Positions 8,652 to 14,089 of a stretch of 14,089 bases of DNA are shown piece after piece. The DNA comes from JASFUX01 sp050050115 (GTDB taxonomy: Bacteria; Pseudomonadota; Alphaproteobacteria; Caulobacterales; Maricaulaceae). The notes below the pieces were generated by a model. It was not told the DNA's origin. It worked only from the letters and a program-made list of their open reading frames with translations, and did not search any database. The stretch lies in contig JASFUX010000068.1 in assembly GCA_050050115.1 (NCBI GenBank), positions 1 to 14,089 of the forward strand. Direction: 5' to 3'. Within the stretch, counting starts at the first letter, position 1. Every line of letters begins with the position of its first letter. The translations under genes were made by a program, and so were the position numbers.

Positions 8652-9386
8652 TCATGTCCCTCGATCCTGCATGCGGCGGGAGAGGTGATTGGAGAACTCG
8701 TCGGCGAAGCTTTCGAGCTGGCCGGCGAACTTCGCCGCGTCGGAGGCGAACTTGTTGTAGAAGGTCATCGCCGGGATCGCCGCGAACAGCCCCAGCGCCG
8801 TGGCGAACAGCGCCTCGGCGATGTAGGGCGCGACCACGGCGAGGTTGGTCGAGTTCGCATCCCCGATCGCTGTGAAGGCGTTCATAATCCCGATGACCGT
8901 GCCGAACAGGCCGATGAACGGGCTCGCCGAGCCGACCGAGGCGAGCACGCCGAGACCCCGCTCGGCTTTGGCGATCTCGTTCATCGCCACCACCCCCATG
9001 GCCCGGTCGATGCGCTGCTGCAGCGTCAAGAGCGCCGAGCCCGAAGCGTGCGCCGAGCCGTTCTTGAACTCGCGCATCGCCGCGAAGAACAACCCCGGCA
9101 GCGGGTCGACCGCCTCGCCGCGCGAACGGCGCGCGTCGTTGGTCAGCTTGTCGTTGAGATCTTCGAGAGAGCGGGCGCTGGTGTAGTCGCTATTGAACCG
9201 CCGCGCCTTTGACCTCAGAGCGCCGAAGTGCAGCTGCTTGTCGATGATCACCGCCCAGGACCACACCGAGGCGATCCCGAGAATCGCCCAGATGGCCAAC
9301 ACGGTCGGATTGCCGCGGGCGCTCGCGATCATGTCCGAGAAAAAAGAGACCCCGGACCCCGCGGCCCCGATCACCGACACATCCAT
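8652..9386 (-). CDS. tolQ: Tol-Pal motor protein TolQ
   Basis: MotA/TolQ/ExbB-family inner-membrane subunit that surrounds the TolR helix and uses proton motive force. It is 244 aa. There are three membrane helices at about 28-48, 148-171 and 184-208, with a large cytoplasmic loop between the first two. The conserved blocks GSASPFIGLFGTVIGI and APYIAEALFATALGLFAAI contain Thr163 and Thr196, the channel-lining threonines. AGGAAG lies about 8-9 nt before the ATG. It is the first gene of the tight tolQRAB cluster, 130 bp after ybgC. Confidence 0.98.
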   Translation of the reverse strand: MDVSVIGAAGSGVSFFSDMIASARGNPTVLAIWAILGIASVWSWAVIIDKQLHFGALRSKARRFNSDYTSARSLEDLNDKLTNDARRSRGEAVDPLPGLFFAAMREFKNGSAHASGSALLTLQQRIDRAMGVVAMNEIAKAERGLGVLASVGSASPFIGLFGTVIGIMNAFTAIGDANSTNLAVVAPYIAEALFATALGLFAAIPAMTFYNKFASDAAKFAGQLESFADEFSNHLSRRMQDRGT

Positions 9387-9477
9387 GGGTGGTCTTCCTG
9401 TTCCTGATGACCGGCCGGGCCGTCCCTCGCGTCCCCCGCGCGCACCCCAGCTTCAGTCTCTGCCTGACGATGGAATA

Positions 9478-9507
9478 TGACTATTTCGGGACGCGGGGCT
9501 CGTGCAA
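9478..9507 (-). promoter_or_regulatory. Weak candidate promoter for tolQ
   Basis: In the 130-bp ybgC-tolQ gap, the minus strand has TTGCAC (9507-9502) and, 18 bp on, TAGTCA (9483-9478). The -35 box is the same hexamer as in the pal promoter, but the -10 match is poor. Read-through from ybgC is equally possible. Confidence 0.25.
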
Positions 9508-9516
9508 TCTGTTCTC

Positions 9517-9969
9517 CTAAGCCAGATGCGGACGGAGCATCACGGCCAGATCCTCCGGAACCCGCCGCGGCCGGCCCGTCCCGTCAAGGCACGCCACCTC
9601 GACCTCCGCGCCGAGCAGGCGGACGCCCTCGCGGCGGATTTCCTGCTCCATCTCGAAACGCGCGCCCTTGAGGCCGACGAGGCGTGAGCGCACCTCGAGC
9701 GCGTCGTCGATCCGCGCGGCGCGCGCGAAGTCGAGCGCCATCCGCCGGACCGCCAGGACCAGCGGGTCGTCCCGCGTCAAGAGCGCGCTGTGGCTGAGCC
9801 CAGCGCACCGCAAGAACTCCGAACGGCCGCGCTCGAGGAACTGCAGGTGCCGGGCATGGTAAACGAGCCCCGAAAAGTCGGTGTCCTCATAGTAGACGCG
9901 GACCGGAAACACGTGAGTTCCCGCGACGATCCGGCCTGAAGCCGGCAAGCCGCCGTCCTCCTCGCTCAT
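9517..9969 (-). CDS. ybgC: Tol-Pal associated acyl-CoA thioesterase YbgC
   Basis: Hotdog-fold thioesterase that hydrolyses acyl-CoA or acyl-ACP in the cytoplasm; it is nearly always encoded beside tolQRAB. It is 150 aa from the ATG at 9969. The signature RVYYEDTDFSGLVYHARHL matches E. coli YbgC, with the catalytic Asp at 31 (second Asp of EDTD). The later hotdog strands LDFARAARIDDALEVRSRL and GAEVEVACLDGTGRPRRVP are also present. The open frame extends upstream to an ATG at 10095, but those 42 residues have no family counterpart and lack a convincing ribosome site. It is divergent from pckA. No ruvCAB lies upstream, unlike the order in many alphaproteobacteria. Confidence 0.93.
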   Translation of the reverse strand: MSEEDGGLPASGRIVAGTHVFPVRVYYEDTDFSGLVYHARHLQFLERGRSEFLRCAGLSHSALLTRDDPLVLAVRRMALDFARAARIDDALEVRSRLVGLKGARFEMEQEIRREGVRLLGAEVEVACLDGTGRPRRVPEDLAVMLRPHLA

Positions 9970-10129
9970 GACGGCGCGCTCGCCGCCCGCGGTCGGTCCG
10001 GCAAGGCCGGCGCAATGCATGTGCGCGTGTTCCTCATGCGCCTTTCGCCTCGTTCTTTTCACCGTCTTCCGGTCTTCGCCGCAAACCTTGCACAACCTTC
10101 ACCGCGTTGCGGCGGAAATTTCTGCAATT

Positions 10130-10178
10130 AACCGGTTTGATTCATTTGATCTGGCCTGGAGATTGCGTATTACCGGTC
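10130..10178. promoter_or_regulatory. Paired ACCGGT palindromes, candidate operators for pckA
   Basis: AACCGGTT at 10130-10137 is a perfect 8-bp palindrome, and TACCGGTC at 10171-10178 repeats its 6-bp core. Their centres are 41 bp apart, close to four helical turns, and they bracket the candidate pckA promoter. A CCGG or CG centre flanked by A/T is typical of LacI/GalR-family operators, and a LacI-type regulator (PckR) controls pckA in rhizobia. That this pair is such an operator is inference. Confidence 0.35.
10146..10173 (+). promoter_or_regulatory. Candidate promoter for pckA
   Basis: TTGATC (10146-10151) and TATTAC (10168-10173) are separated by 16 bp, a fair match to housekeeping boxes. 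Transcription would start near 10180 and leave a leader of about 58 nt. It lies in the 268-bp ybgC-pckA divergent region; no clear partner promoter for ybgC was found there. Confidence 0.4.
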
Positions 10179-10237
10179 CCTATCAATGTAGTCCCGGCCT
10201 CGACGCACGGGACGCCAAGCGGGCGGGGAAATTTCCT

Positions 10238-11854
10238 ATGTCGACTGTGCGGGGCGACCTGACCGACCTCGGCGTGAACAACGCCGGGCCAATCCATGTG
10301 AACCTCGGCGAAGCGACGCTTTACGAAGAAGCCGTCAAGCGCGGCGAAGGCCGCGTCGCCAAGGACGGCCCCTTGGTCGTTGAGACCGGACAGCACACCG
10401 GCCGCTCCGCAAAGGACAAGTTCACCGTCCGCGACGCCGAGACCGAGGACAAGGTCTGGTGGGACAACAACGCCGACATGACGCCCGAGAACTTCGAGGC
10501 CCTGCTCGAAGACTTCCGCGCGCATATGTCCGACAAGGAATTGTTCGTTCAAGAGCTGTTCGGCGGCGCCGATCCGAGCCACCGCGCGCCCGTGCGCGTG
10601 GTCACCGAACTGGCCTGGCATTCGCTGTTCATCCGCCACCTCCTCCGCGTGCCGACCGCCGAAGAGCTTGGAGGCTTCTCGCACGAGTTCACGATCATCA
10701 ACCTGCCGAGCTTCAAGGCTGATCCTGCACGCCACGGCACCCGGTCCGAGACGGTCATCGCGGTGAACTTCACCAAGAAGATGGTGCTGATCGGCGGGAC
10801 GTCCTACGCGGGCGAGACCAAGAAGTCGGTCTTCACGATTTTGAACTATCTGCTGCCGGCCAAGTCCGTCATGCCGATGCACTGCTCCGTCAACGTCGGC
10901 TCCGAGGATGACGCGGCGATCTTCTTCGGCCTTTCGGGCACCGGCAAGACCACCCTTTCCGCCGACCCGGCGCGCACGCTCGTCGGCGACGACGAGCACG
11001 GCTGGTCGGACGAAGGCCTCTTCAACTTCGAAGGCGGCTGCTATGCGAAGATGATCCGCTTGAGTCCCAAGGCCGAGCCGGAGATCTTCGCCACCACCAA
11101 GATGTGGGGCACGGTCCTCGAAAACGTGGTGATGGACCCCGAGACTCGCGAGCTCGACCTCGACGACGCGACGCTGGCGGAAAACTCGCGCGGCGCCTAT
11201 CCGCTCTCGGCGATCCCCAACGCTTCACCGACGGGCCGCTGCGGCCAGCCGAAGAACATCGTGATGCTCACCTGCGACGCCTTCGGCGTGATGCCGCCGA
11301 TCGCCAAGCTGACGCCCGAGCAGGCGATGTACCACTTCCTCTCAGGTTACACCGCCAAGGTCGCGGGCACCGAAAAGGGCGTGACCGAGCCGACGGCGAC
11401 CTTCTCGACCTGCTTTGGCGCGCCGTTCATGCCGCGTCATCCGTCCGTCTACGGCGAGCTTCTGAGGAAGCGCATCGCCGCGGGCGAGGTCTCGTGCTGG
11501 CTGGTCAACACCGGCTGGACCAACGGGCCCTATGGCGAAGGCATCCGCATGCCGATCTCGGCGACCCGCCGGCTCTTGAACGCCGCGCTCGACGGCTCGC
11601 TCAACAAGGCTGACTTCCGCACCGATCCGGTGTTCGGCTTCGAGGTCCCGGTTTCGGTCGAGGGCGTCGACGACTCCATCCTCGACCCGCGCAGCACCTG
11701 GAACGATCCGTCGGCGTACGACGCGCGCGCCGCCAAGCTTGCGGCGATGTTCGTCGAAAACTTCGCGAAGTTCGAGAGCCACGTCGGCGACGAGGTCCGC
11801 GCCGCCGCCCCCCAGCTTGAGGCGAACGAGGCGGAGCGCGTGCCCGCGGAATAG
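10238..11854 (+). CDS. pckA: Phosphoenolpyruvate carboxykinase (ATP)
   Basis: Converts oxaloacetate and ATP to phosphoenolpyruvate, CO2 and ADP, the entry step of gluconeogenesis. It is 538 aa, the usual length for the ATP-dependent family. TGRSAKDKF (54-62) is the oxaloacetate-binding segment, SYAGETKKSVF (189-199) the metal/substrate region with the family lysines, GLSGTGKTTLS (231-241) the P-loop, and GDDEHGW (250-256) the metal-binding kinase-2 motif. PTGRCGQPKN follows at 331-340. The ATG at 10238 has GGGG 9 nt upstream and gives the family N-terminus. The frame is open back to 9968, but those 90 codons cover the promoter region and part of the ybgC start. Rhizobial pckA usually neighbours chvIG; here the neighbour is ybgC. 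Confidence 0.98.
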   Translation: MSTVRGDLTDLGVNNAGPIHVNLGEATLYEEAVKRGEGRVAKDGPLVVETGQHTGRSAKDKFTVRDAETEDKVWWDNNADMTPENFEALLEDFRAHMSDKELFVQELFGGADPSHRAPVRVVTELAWHSLFIRHLLRVPTAEELGGFSHEFTIINLPSFKADPARHGTRSETVIAVNFTKKMVLIGGTSYAGETKKSVFTILNYLLPAKSVMPMHCSVNVGSEDDAAIFFGLSGTGKTTLSADPARTLVGDDEHGWSDEGLFNFEGGCYAKMIRLSPKAEPEIFATTKMWGTVLENVVMDPETRELDLDDATLAENSRGAYPLSAIPNASPTGRCGQPKNIVMLTCDAFGVMPPIAKLTPEQAMYHFLSGYTAKVAGTEKGVTEPTATFSTCFGAPFMPRHPSVYGELLRKRIAAGEVSCWLVNTGWTNGPYGEGIRMPISATRRLLNAALDGSLNKADFRTDPVFGFEVPVSVEGVDDSILDPRSTWNDPSAYDARAAKLAAMFVENFAKFESHVGDEVRAAAPQLEANEAERVPAE

Positions 11855-11879
11855 GGTTTTCGCACCGCTTCCACTGTTT

Positions 11880-11904
11880 CCCCGCGTTCGTGTAGAACGC
11901 GGGG
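11880..11904 (+). terminator. Perfect 10-bp hairpin between pckA and ttcA
   Basis: CCCCGCGTTC (11880-11889) and GAACGCGGGG (11895-11904) pair perfectly around GTGTA. The stem ends 1 nt before the ttcA ATG at 11906. There is no U-run after it, so it is not a classical intrinsic terminator. It may end or weaken pckA transcripts, protect their 3' end, or cover the ttcA ribosome site. It is listed as a terminator for want of a better class. Confidence 0.45.
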
Positions 11905-11905
11905 C

Positions 11906-12772
11906 ATGACAGACACCCAGACTATCAATGCTCCCGCGTTCGAGCACGTCCACCCAGTGTTCGCCGACGCGCCGGACACGGTGTCTTTCAAAAAGCTGCG
12001 CAAGCGGATCGTTCGCCAAACCCGCGAAGTGATCGAGACTTACGGCCTCGACCAGCCGCGCGCCGGCGGAACGCCGGCCAAGTGGCTCGTGTGCCTGTCG
12101 GGTGGCAAGGACAGCTACGGCCTCCTCGCCGCGCTCCTCGACCTCAAGCACCAAGGCGCGCTCAAGGCCGAGCTCACCGCCTGCAACCTCGACCAGGGCC
12201 AGCCCGGCTTTCCCAAGCACGTACTGCCCGACTACCTCGCAAGCCTCGGCGTCGCCCATCGGATCATCACCGAGGACACCTATTCGATCGTCACCGACAA
12301 GGTTCCCGAGACAGCCACCTATTGCGCGCTCTGCTCGCGGCTGCGGCGCGGCATTCTCTACCGCGTGGCGCGCGAGGAAGGCTGCGACGCGGTCGTGCTC
12401 GGCCACCACCGCGACGACGCGCTCGAAACCTTCATGATGAACCTTTTCCACGGCGGCCGGCTCGCCGCGATGCCGCCGAAGCTCGTCAACGACGAGGGCG
12501 ATCTGCAAGTGCTCCGCCCTCTGCTCTTCTGCGCCGAGGCGGATCTCGAAAAATTCGCCGCCGCGATGGCGTTCCCGATCATCCCCTGCAATCTCTGCGG
12601 CTCGCAGGACGGCCTGCAGCGTCAGGCGATGAAGGCTCTGCTCGACGAGTGGGAGCGCAAATCTCCTGGTCGCCGCCAGGTGATGTTCCGCGCCATGCAG
12701 AACGTCCGGCCCAGCCACTTGGCCGATCCGCGACTGTTCGACTTCCGCGCCTTGACGGTCGAACCCGACTAG
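11906..12772 (+). CDS. ttcA: tRNA 2-thiocytidine synthetase TtcA
   Basis: Fe-S dependent PP-loop enzyme that thiolates C32 in a subset of tRNAs. It is 288 aa. The PP-loop SGGKDS lies at 65-70, then NLDQGQPGFP (94-103). CALCSRLRRGILYR (140-153) carries the first two cluster cysteines (140, 143), and GHHRDDALETFMMNLF (166-181) follows. FPIIPCNLCGSQ has Cys228, which aligns with the third cluster ligand of E. coli TtcA, plus Cys231. The C-terminal NVRPSHLADPRLFDF is family-typical. The ATG at 11906 abuts a strong hairpin and has no free Shine-Dalgarno; GTG codons at 11957 and 11981 would lose 17 or 25 poorly conserved residues and have no better site. It is likely cotranscribed with the membrane protein 10 bp downstream. 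Confidence 0.96.
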   Translation: MTDTQTINAPAFEHVHPVFADAPDTVSFKKLRKRIVRQTREVIETYGLDQPRAGGTPAKWLVCLSGGKDSYGLLAALLDLKHQGALKAELTACNLDQGQPGFPKHVLPDYLASLGVAHRIITEDTYSIVTDKVPETATYCALCSRLRRGILYRVAREEGCDAVVLGHHRDDALETFMMNLFHGGRLAAMPPKLVNDEGDLQVLRPLLFCAEADLEKFAAAMAFPIIPCNLCGSQDGLQRQAMKALLDEWERKSPGRRQVMFRAMQNVRPSHLADPRLFDFRALTVEPD

Positions 12773-12782
12773 GCGGCGGCGC

Positions 12783-13511
12783 ATGTTTCTCAGATCAGTC
12801 GTCCGCGTTCACAAATGGATCGCTCTCATCGTCGGCCTGCAGATCGCGATCTGGATCGCGGGCGGCGTCGTGATGAGCGTGATTCCGATCGAGCAGGTGC
12901 GCGGCGAGCACAAGATCGCGCCGCAAGTCCCGGCCCTGGTCTTCCCCCAGGACGCCATCCCTGTTGAGGAAGCCGCCGCAGGTATCGGCCCCATTCGATC
13001 CGCCGAACTGGGAGATTGGTTCGGACGGCCCGTCTGGCGCATCACCGACGGCAATCGGGCCGTCTTCACCGTCGACGCAAGAACCGGAGAGCGCCTGTCG
13101 CCATTCGGCGAGGAAGCCGCGCGCGCCGTCGCTGCGGCGGACTATGCTGGCGACGTCGCGATCGCAACGGCCGTTCTGCTTGACGATCCGCCCGCCGAGG
13201 CCGGCGCCGATGGGCCGCTGTGGCGCGTGGAGTTCGTCGATCGCGACCGCACCACCATCTACGTCAATCCGGCCACCGGTCTCGTTCATGCGCGGCGGTC
13301 TAGCACCTGGCGGTTCTACGACTTCTTCTGGCGCCTGCACATCATGGACTACAACGACGGCGAGGATTTCAATCATCCGCTCTTGATCACCGCCGCCGGG
13401 GTCGCCGCGATCGTCGCCCTGAGCGGCTTGATCCTGCTGGTGATCAAGATGCGCCGCACCGTCCTCATCGCGCTCAAGTCCCGAGCCGGCGCACGCGATC
13501 GGCCGATCTGA
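12783..13511 (+). CDS. PepSY-associated two-helix membrane protein
   Basis: 242 aa. A membrane helix spans about 12-33 right after RVHKW, a motif typical of the PepSY-associated TM family. An extracytoplasmic region of about 160 residues follows with two PepSY-like stretches: PVWRITDGNRAVFTVDARTG (83-102) and LWRVEFVDRDRTTIYVNPATG (146-166), each with the strand-turn ending D/NxxTG. After WRLHIMDY (183-190), a second helix spans about 199-222 and ends in basic residues. Longer PepSY-TM proteins act with iron-uptake reductases or as ferric reductase-like proteins; this one is short and has no reductase domain, so its function is unknown. It begins 10 bp after ttcA. The ribosome site is only a GGCGGCGG run. 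Confidence 0.75.
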   Translation: MFLRSVVRVHKWIALIVGLQIAIWIAGGVVMSVIPIEQVRGEHKIAPQVPALVFPQDAIPVEEAAAGIGPIRSAELGDWFGRPVWRITDGNRAVFTVDARTGERLSPFGEEAARAVAAADYAGDVAIATAVLLDDPPAEAGADGPLWRVEFVDRDRTTIYVNPATGLVHARRSSTWRFYDFFWRLHIMDYNDGEDFNHPLLITAAGVAAIVALSGLILLVIKMRRTVLIALKSRAGARDRPI

Positions 13512-13528
13512 GCGATCGCCCGGTCAAC

Positions 13529-13560
13529 GCGACCGCCGAAAACCGCCAGCGACCGCCGAA
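13529..13560. repeat. Two copies of a 12-bp direct repeat before the oxygenase gene
   Basis: GCGACCGCCGAA occurs exactly at 13529-13540 and 13549-13560, a 20-bp period, in the 101-bp gap after the PepSY gene and 53 bp before the next ATG. It may be a pair of regulator half-sites; GC-rich sequence makes chance repeats more likely. Confidence 0.35.
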
Positions 13561-13612
13561 GCTCGGCGCTAGTCTGCGTGATCGGTGCAAACCGCGGGAC
13601 AGGCGCGAACGC

Positions 13613-14089
13613 ATGAACAAGCTCGACGACCGCATATGCGCGCTCGACTGGGATCGCCTCGCTGCGAGCCTTGACGAGGTGAGCTACGCCGTCGCGCCAC
13701 GCCTGCTTTCACCGGAAGAGTGCCGCGGCGTCAGCGATCTCTATGCCGAAGGCGACATCTTCCGCTCCCGCGTGGTCATGGCGCGCCACGGCTACGGGCG
13801 GGGCGAGTACAAGTACTTCGCCTATCCCCTGCCCGCTCTCGTCGCTTCGCTGCGCGCCGCGCTCTACCCGCACCTCGCGAAGATCGCGAACGCGTGGAGC
13901 GCGCAGCTTGGGCAAGAGCCGGACTGGCCGGACGCGCACGAGGACTTGCTCGCGCGCTGCAAGTCAGCCGGACAAGTCAGGCCGACTCCTCTGATCCTCC
14001 GCTACGAAGCGGGCGACTACAATTGTCTGCATCAGGACCTTTACGGCGAGGTCCACTTCCCTCTGCAAGCGGCGATCTTGCTTGACCAG
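13613..14089 (+). CDS. 2-oxoglutarate/Fe(II)-dependent oxygenase family protein, partial (runs off right edge)
   Basis: 159 codons are visible without a stop. The reading MNKLDDRICALDW and later APRLLSPEECRGVSDLYAE is the start of a prolyl-4-hydroxylase-like fold (LLSPEEC is the common entry helix). The conserved part is LILRYEAGDYNCLHQDLYGE; H140 and D142 form the HxD half of the iron site. The distal His and the 2-oxoglutarate-binding Arg lie beyond the edge. The block resembles an uncharacterised bacterial oxygenase group (COG3826-like, from memory) whose members are sometimes found near ada/alkA alkylation-repair genes. The substrate is unknown. The ATG at 13613 has only a weak AGG-type ribosome site. 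The frame is unambiguous but the start less so. Confidence 0.82.
   Translation, partial: MNKLDDRICALDWDRLAASLDEVSYAVAPRLLSPEECRGVSDLYAEGDIFRSRVVMARHGYGRGEYKYFAYPLPALVASLRAALYPHLAKIANAWSAQLGQEPDWPDAHEDLLARCKSAGQVRPTPLILRYEAGDYNCLHQDLYGEVHFPLQAAILLDQ

Noticed and set aside
9970..10095. 42-codon N-terminal extension of ybgC
   Set aside because: The extra residues are unlike the family and rich in Lys, Arg and His; the YbgC core is complete without them.
9968..10237. 90-codon N-terminal extension of pckA
   Set aside because: It would cover the promoter and operator region and overlap ybgC. The ATG at 10238 has a good ribosome site and the family N-terminus.
11342..12784. 480-codon minus-strand open frame opposite pckA and ttcA
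   Set aside because: It runs antisense to two certain genes, has Arg/Glu/Val-rich shadow composition and no family motif. Long antisense frames are expected at this GC content.

Overview
The window looks like chromosomal DNA of a GC-rich alphaproteobacterium. The evidence is gene content and order (ybgC-tolQRAB-pal followed by cpoB-tilS-ftsH, as in many alphaproteobacteria), an ATP-dependent PckA, and a Pro/Glu-rich TolA of the kind I associate with the Caulobacterales/Maricaulales side of the class. The genus is not resolved; the order-level guess is inference from general resemblance. No mobile element, CRISPR array, tRNA or rRNA was seen.

Layout. Positions 1-9969 are all transcribed leftwards (minus strand). 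In transcription order: ybgC (thioesterase), a 130-bp gap with a weak candidate promoter, tolQ-tolR-tolA-tolB closely packed, a 262-bp gap with a good candidate promoter, pal, and a strong intrinsic terminator. A 353-bp gap follows, holding a 20-bp tandem repeat with a dyad. Then come cpoB, tilS (overlapping cpoB by about 10 bp), ftsH (ATGA overlap with tilS) and a GNAT acetyltransferase that runs off the left edge. From about 10.1 kb everything is on the plus strand: a 268-bp divergent control region with two ACCGGT palindromes around a candidate promoter, pckA, ttcA (a 10-bp perfect hairpin sits directly before its ATG), a two-helix PepSY-type membrane protein, and the start of a 2-oxoglutarate/Fe(II) oxygenase that runs off the right edge.

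How the genes work together. TolQ-TolR is the proton-driven inner-membrane motor. TolA spans the periplasm, and TolB and Pal are the outer-membrane side; together they constrict the outer membrane at division. YbgC and CpoB are the usual accessory genes. TilS (tRNA-Ile2 lysidine) and TtcA (tRNA 2-thiocytidine) are PP-loop tRNA-modifying enzymes. FtsH is the membrane AAA+ protease. PckA is the gluconeogenic entry enzyme.

Nothing in the window is a convincing undescribed system. The points most worth a second look are a TolB with a twin-arginine-type signal peptide, a TolA whose periplasmic stalk is Pro/Glu-rich rather than Ala/Lys-rich helical, a terminator that separates pal from cpoB, the paired ACCGGT sites in front of pckA, and the hairpin that hides the ttcA start.
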